A stretch of DNA of 64,000 nucleotides. Source: JANYCG01 sp031418395 (GTDB taxonomy: Bacteria > Pseudomonadota > Gammaproteobacteria > Burkholderiales > Burkholderiaceae_C). Numbering within the stretch: the first letter of the stretch is position 1; each line of letters opens with the position of its first letter. Under the pieces are notes generated by a model. That model made no database searches. It saw nothing but the letters and a program-made list of their open reading frames with translations, and was not told the origin of the DNA. The DNA is taken from positions 8,304 to 72,303 of the forward strand of contig JANOXL010000242.1 in assembly GCA_031418395.1 (NCBI GenBank). The letters are read 5' to 3'. Positions 8,499 to 16,292 of this stretch are shown here, one piece after another. The translations under genes were made by a program, and so were the position numbers.

Positions 8499-8957
8499 AT
8501 GGACAAAATCATTGTTTACATCAACGACGCCGCTTCCGCTTTGGAAAAAATGGCGCCCATGAACAGTCAAACCGAACCGGGTGGAGCGTCTACCCAGTGG
8601 ATTTTGGTCGCCTGCCCACCTCGCTTGACCCGTCATGCCAGCAAATGGCTGACTTTCAAGGCGCGCGAAAGTTGGCGCGCCCATTGGTGCACTGAGCTGT
8701 TCGCCAAAGTGACGCCTTCGCTCAAGGTCGGTGGCAATTCTGTGCAGACAATAGTTGCCCAAACACCCCTGGTGGAGATGACGGCGAGCCTTTTGCGTCA
8801 ACACGGCCCGGCCCGTGTGATGGACGCGCGCCTGGCCTTGGTGGGGCAGGACTTGGCACCGGTTACGGCGAACCAGCCTGTGGCCAAAGGCAGCCGCTGG
8901 ACGGTTCCTGGCGCCCTGGTAGGCTTGGGCACCGTGATGGCGCTGGCCAGCGAATAA
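8499..8957 (+). CDS. Hypothetical protein downstream of terC
   Basis: I do not recognise this 152-residue protein. It starts MDKIIVYINDAASALEKMAP after an AAAGG site. It has a mixed alpha/beta-looking middle (QWILVACPPRLTRHASKWL) and ends with a mildly hydrophobic segment, VPGALVGLGTVMALASE. There is no signal peptide and no clear motif. It lies 118 bp after terC on the same strand and may be co-transcribed with it, which would place it under the manganese riboswitch. That link is inference. Confidence 0.65.
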   Translation: MDKIIVYINDAASALEKMAPMNSQTEPGGASTQWILVACPPRLTRHASKWLTFKARESWRAHWCTELFAKVTPSLKVGGNSVQTIVAQTPLVEMTASLLRQHGPARVMDARLALVGQDLAPVTANQPVAKGSRWTVPGALVGLGTVMALASE

Positions 8958-9015
8958 CAGTGGAATAAGGGCAGTTTGAGGATCAGCGCCACGGTCGCGG
9001 CGATAATCTGCGCCC

Positions 9016-9369
9016 ATGAAACTCATTCTCAAATGGTTGTTAAGCGCCTGCGCCCTGCTGGCAGTTGCCCACTTTTACAGTGGCGTGGAGGTCAAAACTT
9101 TCACCGCCGCGTTGATTGCGGCCTTTGTCATCGCGCTGTTCAACACGTTTTTGCGCCCGCTGCTGATTGTGTTGACCCTGCCGGTGACAGTGGTGACCCT
9201 GGGCTTGTTTATGTTTGTGATCAACGCCCTCATGTTTTGGGCCGCCGCTGGCGTGCTCGACGGCTTTCATGTCAAGGGTTTCGCAGCGGCCCTGGTGGGT
9301 TCGCTGCTCTATTCCCTGGCGGGCATGCTCATTGAGTCAGCGCTCGAGCGCCTGTTCGCGAAGAAGTAG
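9016..9369 (+). CDS. Phage-holin-superfamily-IV-like small membrane protein
   Basis: A 117-residue protein made almost entirely of four hydrophobic helices, with the family block FNTFLRPLLIVLTLPVTVVT followed by LGLFMFVINALMFW. This matches the 'mycobacterial 4 TMS phage holin' family, which is common in bacterial chromosomes and is not evidence of a prophage. The role is unknown. The 3' end overlaps the end of the convergent M48 protease gene by 33 bp. Confidence 0.85.
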   Translation: MKLILKWLLSACALLAVAHFYSGVEVKTFTAALIAAFVIALFNTFLRPLLIVLTLPVTVVTLGLFMFVINALMFWAAAGVLDGFHVKGFAAALVGSLLYSLAGMLIESALERLFAKK

Positions 9370-10929
9370 CGCCACCTGGCGCGCCCGGCTGTCGATGATG
9401 GAAGCCTCAATGTGATCTGCCACGCCCTGGCGCGCAAGTTCGCGCGCCACTTCCTGGGCCGCCTTGAACCGATCTGTTGCAGCGGCGTAGTCCAAGACAG
9501 CGACCTGGGCTTCCGCATCGGACCGGATAGCGCGTAATCGTTGGCCCAAGGCCGTCTGCGCAGCCGAGAGAAGTTGCCAGGCGTGGGCATCGCGCGGATG
9601 ATTGGCCACCCAAGTTTGCAATGTGTCGGCAGCGTCTTTGGGCCGGCCCGCGCGAAGTGCTATCGTTGCGCCCAGAATCAACTCCGGGCGCCCGGCTTTC
9701 GGGCCTTTCACCAGCGGACTTTTAAGTACAGCGTCATTCGCCGCTAGCGCTGCTGCTGCTTTTGAGCCATTGCCGTCGGTCAAGGCTATTTCTGCTGCAA
9801 GCAAGTAGGCGAGCCTCGCGGCAAACGCATCATTGGCGGTTAACGCCGTCAGTTTCGAGAGGTGCGGCGCACTGGCCGCGAAATCGCGTAATTTCATCGC
9901 GGCCAAGGCAGCGCCATACACAGTGCCGGTCTGGCGATAACGCATTTCAGGCGTGAGCACTGCGGCGGATGGCTCAGGGACACCCGCTGCCAGAGCCGCC
10001 CAGGCACGCAGGGCATCGACGCCAGAATTCGACAACACCTGCGCCCGCGCGCTGACCATGGCGTGCTCCAGGCTACCGATGGCCGAGACGACAGGCACAT
10101 TGGCCGGCGGAATCCGCCCCTGCATGTCGGCGATGCGCTCCGTGGTGAGTGGATGGCTGCGCAAATAGGGAAACGCGGCGCTGTCGCTCAAACGACTGGA
10201 TTGCTGCAACTTCTCAAACATCGATACAAAACCGCGCCCGTCAAAGCCCGCCTGCGTCATGATGCCAAAACCCATCCGGTCGGCTTCGCGCTCCATATCG
10301 CGCGAAAAATTGAGCTGTGATTGCTGCGCCGCCGCCTGACTGCCGACGATGAGCGCATTGGCGGCGTCGGCACTTTTGGACGCTGCCAGCACCCCCAAAA
10401 TCATCGCGCCAATGGCCCATGGCGACTGCGCGTTTTGCTTCGAGATAATCCGCGAAATATGCCGCTGCGTGACGTGGCTGAGCTCATGGCCCAGCACCGA
10501 GGCCAGTTCATCCCGATTGCTCACCACCGCCATCAGGCCCAAATGCAGCCCAAAATAACCGCCCGGCAGTGCAAAGGCGTTGACCGAGCGGTCTTTGCCC
10601 AGCATGATTTCAAAGGCAAAGCGCTCGTCGAGTTCAGGCGCCAAATCTCCGCGCAAGCGCGCCGCCGCCAACAGCGGCTGCCAGATCGCGTTGACATATT
10701 CCAGCAAGATCGGGTCATCAATGTAGTCCGGGTCGCGGTAGATTTCCCGTGCGATCCGCTCGCCCATGCGCCGCTCGGCGCTGCTGGTCAGCTCACTGTT
10801 GTCGCCGAGATTGGGAAGCGATGAATTAGACGATTGTGCGTACGTATTTGATGATATTATAGTCAAAAATACTACAAATATAAAAGCAATACTAGCTCTA
10901 ACTACGAGACCTGAAAGCCAAGTATTCAT
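9337..10929 (-). CDS. M48 family metalloprotease with TPR-like C-terminus (BepA/YfgC-type)
   Basis: A 530-residue periplasmic zinc protease. Family members take part in outer-membrane protein quality control. The N-terminus has a signal peptide ending at about NTYA-QSS. The HExxH motif is in LGHELSHVTQRH and the third zinc ligand is in DMEREADRMG. The C-terminal 230 residues are alanine-rich, TPR-like helices. The DNA for signal-peptide residues 7-20 is a copy of the dispersed GGTCTCG repeat, so the export signal seems to have come from a repeat. The start lies 13 bp downstream of the tfpX stop, suggesting co-transcription. The tail overlaps the holin-like gene by 33 bp. Confidence 0.92.
   Translation of the reverse strand: MNTWLSGLVVRASIAFIFVVFLTIISSNTYAQSSNSSLPNLGDNSELTSSAERRMGERIAREIYRDPDYIDDPILLEYVNAIWQPLLAAARLRGDLAPELDERFAFEIMLGKDRSVNAFALPGGYFGLHLGLMAVVSNRDELASVLGHELSHVTQRHISRIISKQNAQSPWAIGAMILGVLAASKSADAANALIVGSQAAAQQSQLNFSRDMEREADRMGFGIMTQAGFDGRGFVSMFEKLQQSSRLSDSAAFPYLRSHPLTTERIADMQGRIPPANVPVVSAIGSLEHAMVSARAQVLSNSGVDALRAWAALAAGVPEPSAAVLTPEMRYRQTGTVYGAALAAMKLRDFAASAPHLSKLTALTANDAFAARLAYLLAAEIALTDGNGSKAAAALAANDAVLKSPLVKGPKAGRPELILGATIALRAGRPKDAADTLQTWVANHPRDAHAWQLLSAAQTALGQRLRAIRSDAEAQVAVLDYAAATDRFKAAQEVARELARQGVADHIEASIIDSRARQVALLLREQALER
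10871..10911 (-). repeat. GGTCTCG-N17-GCT(A/T) dispersed repeat, copy 3 (inside CDS)
   Basis: On the minus strand, CAGGTCTCGTA is followed by a GCTTTTATATTTGTAG block with the usual 17-bp spacer. This copy lies in frame inside the M48 protease gene and encodes residues GLVVRASIAFIFVV of its signal peptide. The right palindrome is degenerate, as expected under coding constraint. Confidence 0.75.
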
Positions 10930-10942
10930 TGAAATTGATTAA

Positions 10943-11716
10943 TTAGAAAGAATCCAATGGCATGAAGGTCTTGATTTCGGCGGTGACGGGATCCAAAAAC
11001 ACCGTCCAATACGATTTACGCCCGAGCATGGGCAAGTAAACCATGCTTGGCCCGACGGCGCCAAACGGGGACAATACCTGGTCGATTTCTGCGGCACGAT
11101 TTGGAAACCGCGTCTTGAGCGCAGCGACGGGTGTGGCTTCTTTAAGCACATCGGGGATTGCCAATTCGTAAGGCTGCCAAAGGTCTGCACGGACCGGTAG
11201 CGCCAGGCCACGGAGCGCCGCAAGAGTCGCCTCTGCCTTTTCGTTTGAATCCTTAAACGGCCGAAGCGAGACAGTCGTCGGGCCAAACAGTGGCATGGCC
11301 TTGAGGCCGGGCGCGGCCTCTTTGAGAAGCTCGGAGGGAACGTCGATGGCGTGGGCCACACCAAAACGGGAATATTCAAACACCAAGTGAACCGGTCGTG
11401 CTGCAAAGACTGTCCACATGCCGTAAGCCAATGCGCCCAGCTGCAAAGCCGCCACGACGATTAAATCAAAACGCAATTTATTCCTGCCTTTGCCCGGATT
11501 GAATATGGCCAATGTGATCAGAGGCCCCAAAATCACATCCACCGACACCAGCAAAACAAATAACTCGCGTCCACCCGAGATTTCGCGGTAGGGGTAGGGA
11601 TACCAGACAAAAAACACTAAGGTCGCTGCCATTGCTGCAACGAGCAGACTTAAGCCAAGATGGATGCCACTGGCCCGAACGCGCGTGGCCCAAAATGCAG
11701 ATGAGGTCAATGCCAT
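10943..11716 (-). CDS. tfpX: TfpX/TfpZ family type IV pilin accessory protein
   Basis: A 257-residue inner-membrane protein that matches TfpX/TfpZ pilin accessory proteins, which assist assembly of a cognate type IV pilin. The N-terminus has helices with the family stretch VFFVWYPYPYREISGGRELF and LLVSVDVILGPLITLAIFNP. Two more hydrophobic helices follow, then a periplasmic domain ending SYWTVFLDPVTAEIKTF. The pilin gene is 4 kb away on the same strand, separated by moaC and two PglL genes. The M48 protease follows after 13 bp. Confidence 0.88.
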   Translation of the reverse strand: MALTSSAFWATRVRASGIHLGLSLLVAAMAATLVFFVWYPYPYREISGGRELFVLLVSVDVILGPLITLAIFNPGKGRNKLRFDLIVVAALQLGALAYGMWTVFAARPVHLVFEYSRFGVAHAIDVPSELLKEAAPGLKAMPLFGPTTVSLRPFKDSNEKAEATLAALRGLALPVRADLWQPYELAIPDVLKEATPVAALKTRFPNRAAEIDQVLSPFGAVGPSMVYLPMLGRKSYWTVFLDPVTAEIKTFMPLDSF

Positions 11717-11820
11717 GGTCGTATGATGCAGGGGTTTTATTCGGGTTCAAAAACGATACCGTCAAGCGACGGTAAAGATTGTCACACTGCGCTGTATCAA
11801 ATTCAATTTATAGACTTCAA

Positions 11821-12312
11821 ATGAGCGCCCTTACACATTTTGACGCACGAGGCCAAGCCCATATGGTGGACGTTGGTGCCAAAGCCAATACCCATCGGAT
11901 TGCCATTGCGCTAGGGTACATTGCCATGCTGCCAGAAACACTGGCCATTATCGAATCTGGCAGCGCCAAAAAGGGCGATGTATTGGGCATTGCGCGTATC
12001 GCAGGCATTCAAGCTGCCAAGAAGACCAGTGACTTAATTCCGCTTTGCCACCCGTTGGCGCTTACACGGGTCGCTATAGAATTTAAAGCAGCTCACAAAA
12101 ACCTCACAGGAGACAACTCCATTATTTGCCAGGCAACAGTGGAAACCAATGGCCCCACGGGAGTGGAGATGGAGGCGCTAACCGCCGTCAGTGTTGCGTT
12201 GCTCACTATTTACGACATGTGCAAAGCAGTGGATCGCGGAATGATGATTTCAAGCGTCAAACTCCTGGAGAAACACGGCGGCAAGTCAGGTTCTTTTGTG
12301 TCTGCGGCCTAA
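11821..12312 (+). CDS. moaC: Cyclic pyranopterin monophosphate synthase
   Basis: MoaC converts the MoaA product into cyclic pyranopterin monophosphate in molybdenum cofactor synthesis. The 163-residue protein has the active-site block KKTSDLIPLCHPLALTRV and the ETNGPTGVEMEALTAVSVA segment, with the DMCKAVD motif near the end. The start at MSALTHFDARGQAHMVDVG fits the family. An upstream in-frame start at 11779 adds 14 unrelated residues. The formate dehydrogenase at 44-47 kb needs this cofactor, but the genes are far apart. Confidence 0.96.
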   Translation: MSALTHFDARGQAHMVDVGAKANTHRIAIALGYIAMLPETLAIIESGSAKKGDVLGIARIAGIQAAKKTSDLIPLCHPLALTRVAIEFKAAHKNLTGDNSIICQATVETNGPTGVEMEALTAVSVALLTIYDMCKAVDRGMMISSVKLLEKHGGKSGSFVSAA

Positions 12313-12369
12313 TGGCCGTCACAGTGTTTGACCGCGCACTTAAAACCCAAAAAACTTACCCTTTGCATA

Positions 12370-13914
12370 TCATTTTCCGTAGGCAGCTTGGTAACGAAGC
12401 CGGAAGAATTTTGCTTCGTCGACCCTTCCCAGCATTTCCGAAGTGGTAATTAGCCTTTCGACCACTCGTGCTTCAGGGGAGAAATGTAACAACGCGTGGG
12501 CCTGGGCATTGAAATAGGCGGCATTTACGGGCGTCAATTGCGCGGTGGTCAACTCGGCAAACCGAAACTGGTTCTGGAAAAACCAGGTGTTACGTATTTT
12601 TTCAAGGGTGTTCGTTTTGTAGGCTTGAGCCCTTTGAGATGGCGGCAAGTAGATTTGGCTAACCTTGTAATAGTCCCAAGCGACGGCTGCCAAAGCCATC
12701 ATCAATACAATCGCTGAGGCTCGAATCACATGTGTCAATCGCATCCCACCCAGCAGAAGGGTGCTACCGACGCGAGGTTCGCCTGCCATTTTGTTGGGCG
12801 CAGAGACCTTGGTCTCTTGCGATGTCGTGAACAAAATCATGAGACACATCACAGTGGCGATCTGAAATGGTCCATACCAAAGCGGGTACTCGACCAAGCT
12901 GTGTAACCCAATCATCGCCAGGACACCCCACGCAAGCTGACGCTGAGGATGATTCTCGCGCCAGGGATGCAAGCGCTTCAGTACCCACAGAACCCCGCCG
13001 CAAAAAAGAAGTGATACCGGTATTCCAAGCTCCACCGCGAGATGCAGCGGCAAATTGTGCGCATTGTCCAAAATTTCACAAAATCTTGGGCCGTCATATA
13101 GCGTTATGAAGTGTGCGTAGTCCAGTTCACCCCATCCCCAACCAAACCAAGGTTTCAAGAGCACTAAGTGCAGTACGTTTTGCCACAAAACAATACGGCT
13201 AGAGCAATTGTGCTCAGTGTCGGCCAAACGCCCAAAAATGCCCCCAAACGCCCCGTCTCGACTAACCAACACTGGCAAAAGAACGCTAGCTACCACGTAG
13301 GTCAACCAAGCGGTAGTCACCACTTGCACAACGGAGCGGTCGCGCCAGTTGCGCCAAGCCAGCATCAGGCCGCCGACTAAAAGTAGCTGTACAAGCCCGG
13401 TTCGGGAAGATGACGCCGCGTTGCCTAAGCCGAGTGTCCCGGCTGACGCCAACCCTCCCCAAAACCACATCATTCTCTGTTGATCATCTAAATTGTCGCG
13501 AGAAAATTTCGGGTTAGCCTTTGCCCTTGCCAGCCAAATTATTGCAACCAGGCCGATCATGGTCAGCGTTGCAAATTGATTGCGTTGGCGCAGATTGGCA
13601 AAAGCTTCACCAATTTGGGTCGTATTGATGAACCCCGCCGCGAGCTTGCTATATCCGAAAAACTGGATTAGAGCGATTCCACAACTGGCAAGTGCAGCCA
13701 ACCACCAGGCAGTGGCAAGCGTTTCAACAGCTCTAGTTTTAGTGGATTCCAAGCTTTGAAAGCTGAAACTACACACAAAAAGTAGGCCAGCGAAACACAT
13801 CCAGCTAACCAAAAGGGGCGTAGCAGCCGGAGCAGGGCCGGTCGCAGCAGGATTTAGCCACGGCAGAGTCAGCAATACTAGTGCAGCGCCCGCAATCATT
13901 TGGCACCGACGCAC
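12370..13914 (-). CDS. PglL/Wzy-type O-oligosaccharyltransferase, second copy
   Basis: A 514-residue polytopic protein with 10-12 predicted membrane helices and a periplasmic loop holding DNAHNLPLHLAVELGIP and GLHSLVEYPLWYGPFQ, hallmarks of PglL/WaaL (Wzy_C) enzymes. These transfer lipid-linked glycan to pilin or other proteins. It starts with GTG (or the ATG five codons later), 30 bp after the upstream paralogue. The C-terminal soluble tail differs from that of its neighbour, so the two may have different acceptors. Next to a pilin, pilin glycosylation is the likely role. O-antigen ligase is the alternative. Confidence 0.85.
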   Translation of the reverse strand: MRRCQMIAGAALVLLTLPWLNPAATGPAPAATPLLVSWMCFAGLLFVCSFSFQSLESTKTRAVETLATAWWLAALASCGIALIQFFGYSKLAAGFINTTQIGEAFANLRQRNQFATLTMIGLVAIIWLARAKANPKFSRDNLDDQQRMMWFWGGLASAGTLGLGNAASSSRTGLVQLLLVGGLMLAWRNWRDRSVVQVVTTAWLTYVVASVLLPVLVSRDGAFGGIFGRLADTEHNCSSRIVLWQNVLHLVLLKPWFGWGWGELDYAHFITLYDGPRFCEILDNAHNLPLHLAVELGIPVSLLFCGGVLWVLKRLHPWRENHPQRQLAWGVLAMIGLHSLVEYPLWYGPFQIATVMCLMILFTTSQETKVSAPNKMAGEPRVGSTLLLGGMRLTHVIRASAIVLMMALAAVAWDYYKVSQIYLPPSQRAQAYKTNTLEKIRNTWFFQNQFRFAELTTAQLTPVNAAYFNAQAHALLHFSPEARVVERLITTSEMLGRVDEAKFFRLRYQAAYGK

Positions 13915-13944
13915 TTTGCTTCAGTCAACTTTGGGGCAATTGAT

Positions 13945-15639
13945 TCACGGCGCTTTTGCTGGCCATGGCACGATTGCCATCTGCGGACTAGTGATCGCCG
14001 CCTTTTGCCAACGCAGTGCCATAGACCCGCAAAGTTTTTCATTGGTAACCGAGCACATGACCTCAAGCCAGACTGCTGCTTCTTTAGGCTGCCCACTCAT
14101 CGCCAAATTCGCCGCGAGTTTGTAGAACGAAAGGACACTAGGAATTGCAATTACCAAACCGCGCATCCAATTCAACTCTTCTTCTGTTACGTCTTTGCTT
14201 GGCCTGTTCCGGGCCAAGACAATGACATCCCGCAATTGAGTCAAGACGACAACATCAGGCGCGGTTTTTGGATAGTTACTGGGAATTCCCCGGTCTTCAA
14301 AGCGCAAACCATAGAAGCTATTTTCCGCCTTGAAATAGTCACTGATCGTGACAGTCATTGCCAACCCCGCAGACACCAGAACTGCACCATTGACCCAGCT
14401 TTTCACCAAAAAAGCCGGCCTAAAGCCGAGACTAGTGTTGAGCACGCCCAACAGAAGGCCCGCGGGAAGCAATAAGTGAGCGTAATGCAAGGGAAATTCC
14501 AGCATCGAATGGACGCCAAGAATCAACATTGCAGCCATTATGGCGAATTGGTCAAACTGAATTGCCAATTTTCCGGCCTGCCAAATCCACCAACCCAAAA
14601 ATCCAACAATCGCCAGCCCAATCGGATAACCATTCCAAAGAATCAAGTCCAGCACCATATTGTGAGACTGCGCAAATATTCCTCCTGCTGGTGGGTAACT
14701 CGCAACCAACATAAAGTGGGCTTGCGAAATTTGCCCCCAGCCAAACCCGAACCAGGGCTGACGTGACGCGGCCTCCAGAAACATGATCCAAGCTGTTGTT
14801 CGTGCAGGGTCGTTTAGTCCTCTAAATTGAGAGGGAAGGTCGTCCGGGAAGAACAAAATCAGGTCGATATACGGTATTGTGATTGAGACGATCACGAAGT
14901 AAGCGGCTAATCCCAACGCTACTTTCAGGAAATGCGGGCTGTACAACTTATTCCGCAGCAAAATTAGCCCTGTCGCCAACAAGAATATATTGAGCCAAGC
15001 CGTTCGTGACCCCGTCAAGGCGACTCCAAACAAGACAATGGCAGCCAGCGCGGCTGCCACCCATGCCGTAAGATTTTGACGAAAATGTGCCCATGCAGTC
15101 CCGATAACACCGAGCAACAAGAGTGACCCAAGTACGTTCGGTTGGGTAAGATTTGCATAATACCGATTTGGTAAAGTGCTGCTCAATATCCAAATGGTGT
15201 CGGATCTAAACCCTAACCACTGGAAGATCTGTAAACCCGTTGACACAACTGCAGCACAAGTAAATGCCATAAAAACAAAATCTGCACACTGGCCTGGAGA
15301 ATCAAGTTCCCATTTGGCGCCGACCTGAATGGCAAGTGCAAACCCGAGCAAATACAGGCTGTGCATCCAGACCATACCAAACTGAGTTGATTGTCCGCAC
15401 AAAAACTGCACTATTGGAATGGCGCTCAGGCCAAAAATCAGTAAGGCCAACCAATGCAGAGGATGCGGCGCAGTTTGCCTCAGTAGGACTCGTGCCGAAA
15501 CCAGCAACAGAACACATGCCACCCAAGCTTCTTTATGAAAAGACAACCAAGGTGGGGAATTGTTGGGCAATAACCAGCCCAACGACAAGATCACAGCCCC
15601 CAGCATTAGCCACAACGGTGTAAATACCTTGATCTGCAT
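13945..15639 (-). CDS. pglL: PglL family O-oligosaccharyltransferase
   Basis: A 564-residue polytopic membrane protein. The N-terminal LLPNNSPPWLSFHKEAW matches the PglL_A segment. The periplasmic loop carries FAQSHNMVLDLILWNG and GVHSMLEFPLHYA, the Wzy_C histidine motifs. A 150-residue helical tail follows. It lies directly after the pilin gene and its terminator, on the same strand. That neighbourhood supports en-bloc O-glycosylation of the pilin from a lipid-linked sugar. Confidence 0.88.
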   Translation of the reverse strand: MQIKVFTPLWLMLGAVILSLGWLLPNNSPPWLSFHKEAWVACVLLLVSARVLLRQTAPHPLHWLALLIFGLSAIPIVQFLCGQSTQFGMVWMHSLYLLGFALAIQVGAKWELDSPGQCADFVFMAFTCAAVVSTGLQIFQWLGFRSDTIWILSSTLPNRYYANLTQPNVLGSLLLLGVIGTAWAHFRQNLTAWVAAALAAIVLFGVALTGSRTAWLNIFLLATGLILLRNKLYSPHFLKVALGLAAYFVIVSITIPYIDLILFFPDDLPSQFRGLNDPARTTAWIMFLEAASRQPWFGFGWGQISQAHFMLVASYPPAGGIFAQSHNMVLDLILWNGYPIGLAIVGFLGWWIWQAGKLAIQFDQFAIMAAMLILGVHSMLEFPLHYAHLLLPAGLLLGVLNTSLGFRPAFLVKSWVNGAVLVSAGLAMTVTISDYFKAENSFYGLRFEDRGIPSNYPKTAPDVVVLTQLRDVIVLARNRPSKDVTEEELNWMRGLVIAIPSVLSFYKLAANLAMSGQPKEAAVWLEVMCSVTNEKLCGSMALRWQKAAITSPQMAIVPWPAKAP

Positions 15640-15667
15640 TCTTTCAACCTCTTTGACTTCAACTCAA

Positions 15668-15694
15668 AAAAAAAGGGAGCCAAGCTCCCTTTTT
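15668..15694. terminator. Intrinsic terminator after pilin gene
   Basis: AAAAAGGGAGC-CAA-GCTCCCTTTTT is a symmetric stem-loop with A- and T-tracts, 17-43 bp past the pilin stop. It should end most pilin transcripts, while partial read-through could feed the two PglL genes downstream. Confidence 0.88.
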
Positions 15695-15710
15695 CGTCAT
15701 GGTGAATTGC

Positions 15711-16121
15711 TTATTTGCAGGAAGAAGGCGCCCATTTGGGGTTAACCGAACCCACACATGTCCAACCCGAAATACCGTTTCCAGAAATCGTGGGGGTCAA
15801 GGTAACAATGAAGTCATTGGCAGCAAGAATAAGTCCGTTAACAGTGACAATTCCAGTCGTCGCGCCCACAGTCAAAGCTGTTGCACGTGAAGTCGGAACA
15901 AAACCGGTCGCACAAGTGTCAAGCGAATTTGCGCCATTTGTCGACACCGCCTCAGTCACACAAGTGCGCGCACCGCTGGCGGCCAAAATTACCTCAGAGG
16001 CCTTGGCGCGGTTGGTGTAATCCTGATAGGCTGGCAAAGCAACTGCAGCCAAAATACCAATGATCGCCACAACGATCATCAACTCGATAAGGGTGAAACC
16101 CTTTTGCATAGAACGCTTCAT
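15711..16121 (-). CDS. pilA: Type IV major pilin (PilA-like)
   Basis: A 136-residue type IVa prepilin. The leader MKRSMQKG is followed by FTLIELMIVVAIIGILAAVA, with the G8/F9 processing site and Glu at mature position 5. The globular domain has four cysteines (54, 70, 122, 135), so an extra disulfide is possible besides the usual C-terminal D-loop pair. AAGGAG lies before the ATG, and a perfect sigma-54 promoter lies 44-59 bp upstream. Its neighbours are a PilB-like ATPase upstream and PglL ligases downstream. Confidence 0.96.
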   Translation of the reverse strand: MKRSMQKGFTLIELMIVVAIIGILAAVALPAYQDYTNRAKASEVILAASGARTCVTEAVSTNGANSLDTCATGFVPTSRATALTVGATTGIVTVNGLILAANDFIVTLTPTISGNGISGWTCVGSVNPKWAPSSCK

Positions 16122-16164
16122 TAAAAACTCCTTGGTGAAAAAAGAAAGACTGACAACTTAATAT

Positions 16165-16180
16165 AGCAATCACCGTGCCA
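16165..16180 (-). promoter_or_regulatory. Sigma-54 (-24/-12) promoter of pilA
   Basis: On the minus strand the sequence is TGGCAC-GGTGA-TTGCT, matching the RpoN consensus TGGCAC-N5-TTGC(A/T) at every fixed position. It faces pilA, with the start codon about 44 bp further on. PilS/PilR-type activation of pilA by sigma-54 is well established in other proteobacteria. The activator genes are not in this window. Confidence 0.92.
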
Positions 16181-16292
16181 GCCGAAAATCAACGGTTTTT
16201 GCGCAAATGGTCTTCGCCAGTCACCAATTTTTTCTACTTTTATTGCAAATTGCAAAAATCGATCTCTGAAAAGTCAATCGCCGACATTTTTG

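Noticed and set aside
9016..9369. Prophage remnant (holin hit)
   Set aside because: This holin-like family is common in ordinary chromosomes, and no other phage genes, integrase or att sites are nearby.
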